Below the pieces are notes generated by a model that made no database searches, was not told where the DNA came from, and saw only the letters and a program-made list of their open reading frames with translations. 54,992 nucleotides of DNA from positions 2,651 to 57,642 of the forward strand of contig DCHH01000039.1 of NCBI GenBank assembly GCA_002315625.1. Reading direction: 5' to 3'. Source of the stretch: Bacteroidales bacterium UBA1757. GTDB lineage: Bacteria; Bacteroidota; Bacteroidia; Bacteroidales; UBA1402. This document shows positions 16,164-25,527 of this stretch, in pieces. The first letter of the stretch is position 1; each line of letters begins with the position of its first letter. Position numbers and translations under genes: made by a program.

Positions 16164-18230
16164 ATGGATTCGTTATTAATAAGGAGAGTGACGGTGGCAT
16201 TGATTATGCTGTTTGTGTTGCAGATAGCAGTAAAGGCAGACAGTACATCCTGGCGGCTGGAGGACTGGATTGAGCAGGTGGGTCTGGACACCTGGCTGGA
16301 GGAGGCGGACGAGGCACGACAGGAGGAGTTTATCGAGACGCTCAATGCCTTGCACCAGAATCCCATCGACCTGAACAGGGCTTCGTGGGAAGAACTGAAT
16401 ATGATTCCGTTTCTCACGGCTCTGCAGGTCGATCGTCTGGCTACCTATCTGTATTATCATGTGCCTTTGACCTCTTTGCAGGAGTTGCTGATTGTCGAGG
16501 GGTGGGGGCAGGAGGCTTTCCGCCGGGTAGAGCCTTTTGTGTGCCTCAGTCCGCTTGACCGGCAGCCGGACCGCACCCCGGAGTACAAGGAAACCTTCCG
16601 CGACTGGGTGAGCAAGGGGCACAGCACAGTGCGTCTGAAGCTATCGTCAACCCTGCAACACAAGGCAGGTTATGCAGACAGTGATTCGCTTCGGGAATTG
16701 TCGAAAGCCTATCTTGGCAATCCGCTAAGTGCTTCTGCCAGATTTCTTTATAAATACGGCAAGCATCTGACGTGGGGTATCTCGGCGGAAAAAGACCGGG
16801 GTGAAAAGGGGGTTGATTTTGTAACGGGTCATGCACAGGTCCGGGAAGTCGGAATTTTGAACAATCTTGTCATTGGTGACTATAAAATAGCAGCAGGTCA
16901 GGGACTTATCCTGTCGTCTGGAATATTCGGAGGCAAGACGATGTCGGCCTCCCAGCAGCATGCTTCCGAGGTCTTTTTCAAGCCCCATACCTCCACGTCG
17001 GAAAGCGGCTTCCAGCGGGGTGTGGGTGTGGAACTGGCTTCTCACAACAAACGTTGGAGGGGGGCTGGATTTGTCTCGTACCGTCGTATTGACACAAGCC
17101 GCGAGGGTGACACGTTCACCTCCATAAAGACTGACGGCTTCCACTCAACCGTGAGTGACACAATCAAGAAGGGGAACACGAAGCAGTTGCTTACTGGAGG
17201 GCGGCTAAGGTATGCAGGGGAAAAACTCCAGTTGGCCGTCAATGCTCTCTATTTCCGTATGGACGGCTATTGGCAACCCGAGGAAAAGCCCTACAACCTT
17301 TTCTATTTCAGGGGAAATGAGGGATGGAATGCTTCTGTTGATGTCCGTTTGCTCTTGGGCGGATGGCTTTTTTCGGGCGAACTGGCCACTGGTACGGGCA
17401 ATGGAATGGCTGGTATCGTGCAGGTAAGCCGACAGTTGCACCCAAAAGTGGATGCTTTTTTCTCGGCCCGTGTCTATGCACCGCAATATCAGGCCCCTTT
17501 CGGCTCGGCTTTCGGGGTGAACGGTTCGACTGCAAATGAAAACGGTATCTATGCCCAGGTGGATTGCCGTCTGATACCCTTTGTGGAAATCGTCTCCTAT
17601 CTTGATTACTATTATTTTCCGTGGCTGAAGTACCGCGTCAACCGTCCTTCAGAAGGATTGGATTTCGGCATTGAGGCTACTTGGTCCCCTTCGAGGAATT
17701 TTCAGTGTGCACTGCGCTATAGGATGAAGCGTGGGGAGGAAAACCTTCCGACTGGGAGTGTGGTGGGAATCGTCCCGTTGCAGACCACTTGCAAACGTCA
17801 GATAAAGGCCCAGCTGACATACTCTTTTCATGATATCCGTCTAAAGACAACTCTCAATGGAAACCGGTACAATCAGGGCGGTGAGGAACCTTCTTGGGGC
17901 TTTTCACTTTCTCAGGATGTCCGCTTTGCACGAGAGGAGTATCCCCTGTCGGCAGCCTGCCAATGGAGTCTGTTTGACGCAGACAGCTATGACAACAGAT
18001 TGTATGTCTCAGGGCCGGACCTTGCCGGGACTATGCCTTTCTCGTCGGTATATGGCCGGGGTGGGAGACTCTCTTTGCTGCTCTGCTGGAATATCAGTAA
18101 AAGCCTCAAATGGGATATCGTCTTGAAACATACAGTCTATGAAGACCGCGAAACTATCGGAACCGGTCTTGAAACCATTGAGGGGAACCGCAGTACATAC
18201 GTTGGTACGGCACTGAGAATCAAGATTTGA
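16164..18230 (+). CDS. Exported protein: helix-hairpin-helix domain joined to outer-membrane barrel
   Basis: 688 residues. After a signal peptide (...IAVKADS) come two ComEA-like helix-hairpin-helix motifs: NPIDLNRASWEELNMIPFL (residues about 52-70) and LQELLIVEGWGQEAFRRVEP (about 97-117). The remaining 560 residues are amphipathic beta strands with girdle aromatics and end in GTALRIKI, like an outer-membrane barrel. HhH motifs in ComEA bind DNA backbone without sequence preference during uptake. Here the domain would sit in the periplasm or act as a plug. Homologues in Bacteroidota are usually labelled only as helix-hairpin-helix proteins. A DNA-binding role is inferred. The stop is 3 nt from the convergent pbpC stop. 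Confidence 0.78.
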   Translation: MDSLLIRRVTVALIMLFVLQIAVKADSTSWRLEDWIEQVGLDTWLEEADEARQEEFIETLNALHQNPIDLNRASWEELNMIPFLTALQVDRLATYLYYHVPLTSLQELLIVEGWGQEAFRRVEPFVCLSPLDRQPDRTPEYKETFRDWVSKGHSTVRLKLSSTLQHKAGYADSDSLRELSKAYLGNPLSASARFLYKYGKHLTWGISAEKDRGEKGVDFVTGHAQVREVGILNNLVIGDYKIAAGQGLILSSGIFGGKTMSASQQHASEVFFKPHTSTSESGFQRGVGVELASHNKRWRGAGFVSYRRIDTSREGDTFTSIKTDGFHSTVSDTIKKGNTKQLLTGGRLRYAGEKLQLAVNALYFRMDGYWQPEEKPYNLFYFRGNEGWNASVDVRLLLGGWLFSGELATGTGNGMAGIVQVSRQLHPKVDAFFSARVYAPQYQAPFGSAFGVNGSTANENGIYAQVDCRLIPFVEIVSYLDYYYFPWLKYRVNRPSEGLDFGIEATWSPSRNFQCALRYRMKRGEENLPTGSVVGIVPLQTTCKRQIKAQLTYSFHDIRLKTTLNGNRYNQGGEEPSWGFSLSQDVRFAREEYPLSAACQWSLFDADSYDNRLYVSGPDLAGTMPFSSVYGRGGRLSLLLCWNISKSLKWDIVLKHTVYEDRETIGTGLETIEGNRSTYVGTALRIKI

Positions 18231-18233
18231 GCG

Positions 18234-20522
18234 TTAGTTTACGATTGTAAGAATCCGTTCCAGACGGTTTCCTTGGCTATCGACTATGGTTAGGCGGTGC
18301 TGTCCGGGGGACGGACTGACGGCCATCTGATGGATTGACGTGGTGCTCCCGAGATAGTTGTCGTCAAGATGCCAGTAGATGGTGGTGTTCATATTACGGT
18401 GAGCGGCGGCAATTACGATGGCACTCGTCTCGCCGTTCAGGTCGCGGGGAAGATAAAGATGGCGGAAGTCTTTCGGATAGAGGATTTCCATGACCGTATA
18501 GCTGTCGCTTGTACAGCCGGGCAAAAAGGGCGGAAGGACACGGTATTCGGGATGGTGCCGGCGGTAGTACCACTCGGCCCCAGGGGGGAGGACAAAGCAG
18601 GAATCGTGAACCATCTGCTCAACAGGATAGCAGGCCGAGGTGACCTGATAGAGGCGGTCTGAGGAAAGGTGGACAATCTGGTGGCACGGGCAGACCGGGG
18701 CTTTTGCGCAACTTGCCGGAACCGCCTGATGAATGGTGTGCGGACAGTTGGGGGATGCCTTGTAACCGCTTTCCATACAGATGTTTTCGTAAGTGATTCC
18801 ATCTTCCGGCCGCTCAAACCATTTTCCGTCACTCGGCAGCAGGTCGAAAAGGTCGAAGAGCAGCGGTGCGGCTGATGCCGTCCCAGTCAGGCCGGGCCGT
18901 CCTTCTCCGTTTGAATTTCCAGCCCAGACGGCAACCACATACTTTGGGGTGATACCTACTGCCCAGGCATCGCGCTGGCCGAAGCTGGTTCCGGTCTTCC
19001 ATGCAATACGTCTTGAGGATGCGTAGTACTGCCAGCCGGTGCGCTCTTCGGGGCGGTTGACTTTTTGCAGAGCCTCGAAGGTGAACCAGCAGGCGGCCCG
19101 CGAAAAGGGAGTCGCCTTCTTGTCAGAATCGGCTTCCGGTACTGTCAGACTGCGGGCCATGTCTGCGTATGCCTGGCCAAGTTCGTCAAGACATACCTCG
19201 CCTCCACCCAGGATGAGCGACAGCCCGTAGTGCTCGGACGACTTGGTGAAGGTGGTAAATCCTATTCTATGGAGCTTTTCGAGGAAACGGGCCGGTGTAT
19301 AGTCCTGAAGCATCTCCACAGCAGGTACGTTCAGGGAACGGTAGAGTGCCTCGTCGGCCGGAAGTGCTCCCCGGTAATCGAGGTCGAAATTCTTGGGGCT
19401 ATAGCCCGAAATGTTCATCGGAATGTCGGCAACGAGCTGTTTTGGCATCATCTCGCCGTCGTCAAGCATTGCTGCATAGAGAAACGGCTTGAGGATGCTG
19501 CCGCTGCTACGTGGGGAGGTGATGATATCGACGTAGTCGTCAGGGGTATTGCCAATGTAGAGGAGGGGCTCTCCGCTTTTCACATCAAGAATCAGTGCCG
19601 CAAGATTGTTTATGCCTTGTTCCGTCAGCCGCTGCTGATGCCCCTTGGCAACAGCAATGCCCCGTTCCTGCAGGTCGTAGGAAATGGAGGTCTTACAGTA
19701 TTCTCCCCTCTGAGTGCTCTGGTATCGTTCTACAAGATGTGGAGCGAGGTCAGGGAGGGGCTGAGGGCGGTCGGGCAGGGGCTCTTGGAGTGAAAGCTGA
19801 AGGGTGGCCTGGTCAATGCAGCCTTTATCGAAAAGCTTTTGCAGCAGCTTGTTGCGCTTCTCGCAAAGAGCCTGCGCATTGCGGCCGGGATAGAGCTGTG
19901 AGGGGGCATTCGGAAGTATGGCCAGTGTTGCTGCCTCTGCCCATGAAAGTTCATCGACATCCCGCTGGAAATAGCGCCACGATGCAGCCTGGAGTCCTAC
20001 CACGTTTCCGCCGAAAGGGGCATTTGCCGCATACATGACTAAGATTTCATCCTTGCTCTTGCAGATTTCCAGTTTGACGGCCATCAGGGCTTCCACGAAT
20101 TTGCCCCATACTGTACGGTGAGGATTGGCACGGTACATACGTGCCACCTGCATTGTCAGTGTGCTCCCGCCGCTCACAATCCGCCCCTCAGTGATGTCCC
20201 ACCAGGCTGCGCGGCAAATTGAAACGGGATTGATGCCGGGATGATAGAAGAACCACTGGTCTTCGTATGCGAGAAGGGCCTTTTGGTAGTTATCGGGTAG
20301 TCGGGGATGCCTCTCTTCAGTGGTTGGCTGGGGAAAGCGCCACTGCCCGTCCTTGGCAATACGGGCACCGAGAAGCCGTCCGTCCTTAGCGACCACCACT
20401 GTACTTTCCGGCTGGTCAAACTGTGGGCAAGGTACGAATAGGAACAAAGCAAAAAGGACTGCGAGAATGCCTCCCGCAGTCCTTAGATATTTGTGGGGAT
20501 GTCTTTTTCTGTCGGTTTCCAA
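18234..20522 (-). CDS. pbpC: Penicillin-binding protein 1C
   Basis: Bifunctional peptidoglycan synthase, 762 residues. One N-terminal membrane segment (about 15-32). A GT51 glycosyltransferase domain with catalytic E87 in EDQWFF and GGSTLTMQ at 118-125. A transpeptidase domain with S342-I-L-K345, SLN and KTGT. A C-terminal PbpC-type domain rich in Cys with CPCHQ. In E. coli PbpC is encoded beside the alpha-2-macroglobulin YfhM, and the same pairing is seen here (23 bp gap). The proposed logic is that A2M traps proteases that breach the envelope while PbpC repairs the wall. Last gene of a long minus-strand run. Confidence 0.95.
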   Translation of the reverse strand: METDRKRHPHKYLRTAGGILAVLFALFLFVPCPQFDQPESTVVVAKDGRLLGARIAKDGQWRFPQPTTEERHPRLPDNYQKALLAYEDQWFFYHPGINPVSICRAAWWDITEGRIVSGGSTLTMQVARMYRANPHRTVWGKFVEALMAVKLEICKSKDEILVMYAANAPFGGNVVGLQAASWRYFQRDVDELSWAEAATLAILPNAPSQLYPGRNAQALCEKRNKLLQKLFDKGCIDQATLQLSLQEPLPDRPQPLPDLAPHLVERYQSTQRGEYCKTSISYDLQERGIAVAKGHQQRLTEQGINNLAALILDVKSGEPLLYIGNTPDDYVDIITSPRSSGSILKPFLYAAMLDDGEMMPKQLVADIPMNISGYSPKNFDLDYRGALPADEALYRSLNVPAVEMLQDYTPARFLEKLHRIGFTTFTKSSEHYGLSLILGGGEVCLDELGQAYADMARSLTVPEADSDKKATPFSRAACWFTFEALQKVNRPEERTGWQYYASSRRIAWKTGTSFGQRDAWAVGITPKYVVAVWAGNSNGEGRPGLTGTASAAPLLFDLFDLLPSDGKWFERPEDGITYENICMESGYKASPNCPHTIHQAVPASCAKAPVCPCHQIVHLSSDRLYQVTSACYPVEQMVHDSCFVLPPGAEWYYRRHHPEYRVLPPFLPGCTSDSYTVMEILYPKDFRHLYLPRDLNGETSAIVIAAAHRNMNTTIYWHLDDNYLGSTTSIHQMAVSPSPGQHRLTIVDSQGNRLERILTIVN

Positions 20523-20545
20523 GTCTTGTATCAGTAGGCGGAAAT

Positions 20546-23500
20546 CTATTTGCGGACGGAAATCGTGCGACCTGCAGTCTTGGCAAAATAACGGCTCCGG
20601 TCGTACATGGCTTCACAGGTGGTCGGAGGCAGGATGAAACTCCCTTGCCACGAGGCGTTCAGGCGGACTGTGAAGTGTCTGGAGGCACCACTGCCCAATG
20701 AGAAACAGGTCATGACGCGGTCGTCGCGGATATCCTGGAAGTCAAAGTCTTCCGTCATGTCGGAAGCTTCGCCTGCGAGGCGTTCGTTAACGATTTCCCA
20801 CCCGTTGGCAAAGGGTTGGGTCAGGACCAGGTTGGACACGGGAAGGGAAGATGTGTTCGTCACCTCTACCTCGGCGGTGAAATTCGTCCCCTGCGGCAGT
20901 GATGTTACATCTATCGGGTTACCGTTCAAGTTGCGGTAGGAGACTTTGATAGCCAGTCCGTTGGAGAGTGCCTCTGTGTCGGTACCGGTCGGGATTCCCT
21001 GATTGGTGATGACTGCAAACAAAGAGCCTGAACCGGAGTTCTGCAATTCGAATGACGTCTTGTTATCCTTGAAAGGCAAATCGTTACTGAAATAAGTAAT
21101 GTTGCCTGAAGTCCCTTTGACGCGTGAACCATTGACTGACAGGTTGAAATCGAGATTCTTGCCGGCTGCTGAGGCAATTGCAAACTGCTCGATGGCGAGA
21201 AGTGCGTATGCGGTGGCCTGAGTGCTTTGCCATGAGTCGCCAGACAGTTCAGTGGCTATCTCAGTGGCAAGTGGCATGGCCGTCTCAAAAGCCTTTGAGG
21301 CTGTCAGGTACTGGAGAATAAGGCTGCGGTCGCGCAAGTCGGAACCGAAGGGATGGCTGTCAGAAGCGTCCGGCTTGACATTTCTAAGGTCAACCAGAGC
21401 ATCGGCTGCCTGCTGCTGTCCGGCAATCAGGTATGCGTTGGCAAGCAGATAGCGGGACTGGTTGCTTAAATTCTCATTGGTACGCAGACGGTTCATGGCA
21501 CCGATTTGAGTCTTGTCGGCGTTGGCAAGAACCCACAGGCGGTATGCCTGTATGAAACTGTCGCTCTCACGGTTACTGCTGCGGTAACCTTTTGCCTGCT
21601 GGATGAGGTACGACAGACTCTGTTGCATGAGTGTCGCCGGGACATCGTAACCTGCACGGGAGGCTTCAGTCAGGAAGTAGGTCACATAGCACGAGGTCCA
21701 GTCGTCCGTGAAGGCTGCTCCGGGCCAGGTGGAAAAACCGCCCGAAGAGGTCTGGAAACGTGGCAGTTTCGAAATGCAGGCTGCCACCTTGCCGTTCATG
21801 GCAGAAACCTCTTCCTTGCTAAGATCCAATAACTTGGGCAAGTAGAGCTGTGGAAATACCGCAGAAACTGACTGCTCGGCACAGCCGTGGGGGTAATTGG
21901 TGAGGTAGCTCAACCGGCTTCCCAATGAGAGTGGCGGAAGTGTGGATAATTCGAGGGTGGCGCGGTTGGACTGGCCGATTCCTTCGGTCTCTTTGCTCCA
22001 TTTTTCTCCGGCCTTGAGAATGTGAATCTGGCTTTTTGTGGTGACAGGATTAGGGTTGTGCACGACAATTGCCATTTCACACTTTGAGGTTTCCGAACCG
22101 GATGTGGCAGTGATGCGTACATTGGACATCCCTTCGCCAGTGGTGCGGATAGCAAATGTAAAGTCTTGTGTCTCAGAAGAAACGATAGTGTCTTTTGCAA
22201 AGCACGGGGTCAAAGCGCCGTCGGTTTCCACACGTACCCGTATATCCTTGAGACTCTTGTCGGTGGTAAATACCGATACGGGCATATTCACCTGCTCGTC
22301 AGGTGCAAGGAAAGCCGGGAGGCTGGCCTGAACCATAAGGGGCTGGCGCACGGCAATATCCTGACTGGTACTGCCATACTGCCCTTCCGATGCGGCCACT
22401 ACCATGGCACGGACGCTCCCAAGGTAAGGCTCCAGCTCGATGGAGTGGCTGGCTTTCTTGCCTGCGTTCAGATGGAACGGTCCGAGAACCTTCACGATTG
22501 GAGTAAAACGTTCGTCACGCTTCTTGGAAATATCGACCATTTCGTCTGAACCGCCTATGGTCATCATGCTTTCCAAGCGGCTGCCGAATGCTCCGATTAC
22601 ATTATTATATAGGTCGAAGGTCTGGGTCGAAAGGGCTTCGCGGGCGAAGAAACTGCCCCACGGGTCGGGTGTCCTGAAATTCGTAAGGTCAAGCAGACCT
22701 TCATCGACAATGGCAATGGTATAGTCCATAGCCCTTCCTTCCGCCTCTTTCACCTTGATTGTAAAGGGCTGGGCGGGACGCACCTCCTTGTCGGCTGTAA
22801 GGACTGGAAGAAGCTTCGAGGCCGGGTCTTCCACTATGACGGGCATCACGCCGAACAGTCTGATAGGCAGGTCGTTGGCGGTCTGGGCATGAGGCTGGAG
22901 CAAGTGGACGCTTACATAGACGTTCGGGGTCATTTCTGCCGTTGCGATAAATGAATAGTCAAAGGTGTTGCCAGTCGGGCTGACCACCTGTTCCGAGATG
23001 ATGCCATGGCTTCCTTCCACCGTTACTATGGCTTTGGACATCGGGGTTGAAGGAAATGAGATTTGCACGGTTTCCCCGGTCTTGTAGCTCCCTTTGTCGC
23101 TTTTGAGGGCCAGAACCTGGGCATCTCCCTGCGGGCGGGCGCCCCAGCTGTTGCCGAAGTAGATAACCTGTCCGGCCGTATAGCCGTCCGGGAGGGCTAC
23201 GGTAAGGAGATAACTGCCGTAACGCTCGTCGTCTTTGGGAAGGCTGACGGAGGCTTTGCCGTTCTTGGTGTTGACAGTCCGTGTCATGACCGGACTGTGG
23301 TATGTCTCACCCACATATGAGGCGAGGTTTTCGTCATTTCCCTGATACCACCACCGGTACTCAAGGTCGTAGAGTTTTACGGTGACATCCCTCATTGGGA
23401 CGCTGTGCCCCTTTTCGTCCACGGTGACAATCTGAACCTCGTGGTCGCGGTCGTTGTCGAGCTTCTGCCAGGAGGGTTCGTCGTAGTTGATACGGATTCC

Positions 23501-25516
23501 AGCGTAATGGCGGTATGGAGATACGGCCTGAGAGGTGTATCGGATGCTTGAACCTCCTCCTCCTTCTGCTACCTGGGAGGTGAAGTCGGCCCGCAGCATA
23601 CCCGGGACGAACGATTCGGTATTGAAACGGAAGTTGAAGCTGGCCTTTCCGTTGGCATCGAGCTGACCGTCGAAGGCTACCTCTGTGCTACCATACCAGA
23701 CGTGTGAGGGGGCTGAGAAGCTGTACTCCTTGAATCCCTTGAAAACAGGGGTGAAGGGCTTGAAGGTGACATCGACTGTGGCATTCTGTCCGTTGGCTGC
23801 CGCACCGGTCAGCCAGTTGGCAGACAGTGTGACATTGTATTGCTTTCCTGCCGACAACATAGTGTCTGGGAATGCAAGGTCGATTTTCAGCCGGTTGGGT
23901 CTGACAGATTCGACCTGAAGGGTCTTGCGGAACTCGATGTTTCCGGCTTTTGCTATGGCCAGCCAGTTGCCAGTTGCATCATCGCTGCAGGTGGCAAAAT
24001 GGAAAGGATAAATTGCTCCGTTTCCGACTTTTTGAACCATACGTTGAACCATCTGCCCTTTTGCATTGTAAATATCCACATTGATGGGATAGCCTTGGGG
24101 AAGGGTCTTGTCGCGGTCCTGTAGGATGAAGTTCAGATAGATGCTTTCACCGGGACGCCATACGCCGCGGTCGGCATAAAGGAAGCCCTTGATACCCTTC
24201 TGGACCTTCTTGCCGCCGGTGTCGAAGTTGGCGGAAGGAAGCTGGGAACCGTTGCCAAGGCGAAGGTAGCCCACCTGTTCCCCCTTTCTGACAAGGATTG
24301 AGTGGATTTCACCCTCTGCTGAACAGACAAAACTTCCGTCGCTTCGGGTCTTGCCGTGTCCGACCTCCTGCATCTGGTAGTCGTAGAGCGATACCTGAGC
24401 TGCGTCCACGGCGTTGGCCGTTGAGAGGTTTGTGACGAACACGTGAGTCTTGCCCACGGCATCCTTCTTTGCCATCAGACCCAGGTCGCTGCTAAGTACA
24501 TTGCGGCGGACAAAACGGGTATATGGATTATAGTATGAGGCGTGGGAGGGGTTGTCCATCTGATTCCAGTTGAAGCAGTAGTCGTAGTAGGCATTCTGAT
24601 AGCTGTATTCCGGATGGGTGGCCTCCTCTTCGATTGGAAGCAGATATTTGTCGCCATCGTGGTTCTCGGCACTCTGGCGACGCTCTTTGCGCGACAGCCC
24701 TTCTCCTGCTTCAAAGTTGTCGTTGTTGTAGTGCAGGGTATAAGCCTTGCGTATGCCGATTTCGACACTGTAGAGGGTACCGGCCTTGAAATCAATAAGT
24801 TTAGACAGGTCAATCTTGAATATGTTCCACTGGTCAAGGTCGGCTGCTCCTTTGTCCGTCAGGTCAATCTTCCTGCTGCAGACGGTTCGCCCCATCCGTT
24901 TCAGGGTCCAGGTACTCTTCTCGTCGAGGTCGTTGTCCTGAAGGAAAAAACGCATGTTGTCGGCAAAAACCTCCATGATACGGACATCGACGGCATTCAG
25001 TCCAACAGCCCTGAAGGGGAAATAGACAGCTTCACCCATTGGGGCAATGACCCCCTTGCCGACAAGTTCTACAGAGGGTGCCATCCGGCCGAAAGAGAGG
25101 TCGTAAAGGTAGTCTTTCGTCGTTTTCTGACCGTTGTCGCTTTCAATACCGGCATGGACGGTCAGGCGGAAAAGGCCGGATTCATCAGCATCCCCGTTGA
25201 CAGGATAGAGGGTGACGCAGTTGGCGTCAACAGATGTCTTTACTTCAAAACAGTTGCAGGAAAAGAGTCCACGAAGGTCCTGAGAAGGCTCAAGATTATC
25301 GGAAAAAGTGACAACGATGCACTTGTCAGGCTCGCTCATGGTGCGTACATCCTCAATCCCGAACTTTTCCGGCTCGCCGGGCAGTGACTGGGCAGTCTGA
25401 GTGTATGATTCTGAATTGACAGCGCTGTTGTTTGACGATGTATTGGTCTTTCCGTTACAGCCGCTTATCAATAAAGTGCTGACAATTAGAATTGTAGTTA
25501 AAAGGATGTGTTTCAT
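20546..25516 (-). CDS. Bacterial alpha-2-macroglobulin lipoprotein
   Basis: 1656 residues. A lipobox (TLLISGC) predicts membrane anchoring. The protein consists of many macroglobulin-like beta domains, including the MG segment GFLYADRGVWRPGESIYLNF, a bait region, and a thioester domain with the sequence YPHGCAEQS near residue 1210. The C-x-E-Q thioester is intact, so covalent trapping of proteases should be possible. The helical thioester-domain repeats (AYALLAIEQFA) and a receptor-binding-like C-terminus follow. Sits between a GH2 gene (11 bp) and pbpC (23 bp). Bacteroidota members are often somewhat longer, but no domain is clearly missing. Confidence 0.93.
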   Translation of the reverse strand: MKHILLTTILIVSTLLISGCNGKTNTSSNNSAVNSESYTQTAQSLPGEPEKFGIEDVRTMSEPDKCIVVTFSDNLEPSQDLRGLFSCNCFEVKTSVDANCVTLYPVNGDADESGLFRLTVHAGIESDNGQKTTKDYLYDLSFGRMAPSVELVGKGVIAPMGEAVYFPFRAVGLNAVDVRIMEVFADNMRFFLQDNDLDEKSTWTLKRMGRTVCSRKIDLTDKGAADLDQWNIFKIDLSKLIDFKAGTLYSVEIGIRKAYTLHYNNDNFEAGEGLSRKERRQSAENHDGDKYLLPIEEEATHPEYSYQNAYYDYCFNWNQMDNPSHASYYNPYTRFVRRNVLSSDLGLMAKKDAVGKTHVFVTNLSTANAVDAAQVSLYDYQMQEVGHGKTRSDGSFVCSAEGEIHSILVRKGEQVGYLRLGNGSQLPSANFDTGGKKVQKGIKGFLYADRGVWRPGESIYLNFILQDRDKTLPQGYPINVDIYNAKGQMVQRMVQKVGNGAIYPFHFATCSDDATGNWLAIAKAGNIEFRKTLQVESVRPNRLKIDLAFPDTMLSAGKQYNVTLSANWLTGAAANGQNATVDVTFKPFTPVFKGFKEYSFSAPSHVWYGSTEVAFDGQLDANGKASFNFRFNTESFVPGMLRADFTSQVAEGGGGSSIRYTSQAVSPYRHYAGIRINYDEPSWQKLDNDRDHEVQIVTVDEKGHSVPMRDVTVKLYDLEYRWWYQGNDENLASYVGETYHSPVMTRTVNTKNGKASVSLPKDDERYGSYLLTVALPDGYTAGQVIYFGNSWGARPQGDAQVLALKSDKGSYKTGETVQISFPSTPMSKAIVTVEGSHGIISEQVVSPTGNTFDYSFIATAEMTPNVYVSVHLLQPHAQTANDLPIRLFGVMPVIVEDPASKLLPVLTADKEVRPAQPFTIKVKEAEGRAMDYTIAIVDEGLLDLTNFRTPDPWGSFFAREALSTQTFDLYNNVIGAFGSRLESMMTIGGSDEMVDISKKRDERFTPIVKVLGPFHLNAGKKASHSIELEPYLGSVRAMVVAASEGQYGSTSQDIAVRQPLMVQASLPAFLAPDEQVNMPVSVFTTDKSLKDIRVRVETDGALTPCFAKDTIVSSETQDFTFAIRTTGEGMSNVRITATSGSETSKCEMAIVVHNPNPVTTKSQIHILKAGEKWSKETEGIGQSNRATLELSTLPPLSLGSRLSYLTNYPHGCAEQSVSAVFPQLYLPKLLDLSKEEVSAMNGKVAACISKLPRFQTSSGGFSTWPGAAFTDDWTSCYVTYFLTEASRAGYDVPATLMQQSLSYLIQQAKGYRSSNRESDSFIQAYRLWVLANADKTQIGAMNRLRTNENLSNQSRYLLANAYLIAGQQQAADALVDLRNVKPDASDSHPFGSDLRDRSLILQYLTASKAFETAMPLATEIATELSGDSWQSTQATAYALLAIEQFAIASAAGKNLDFNLSVNGSRVKGTSGNITYFSNDLPFKDNKTSFELQNSGSGSLFAVITNQGIPTGTDTEALSNGLAIKVSYRNLNGNPIDVTSLPQGTNFTAEVEVTNTSSLPVSNLVLTQPFANGWEIVNERLAGEASDMTEDFDFQDIRDDRVMTCFSLGSGASRHFTVRLNASWQGSFILPPTTCEAMYDRSRYFAKTAGRTISVRK

Positions 25517-25527
25517 GGCTGTATTTG

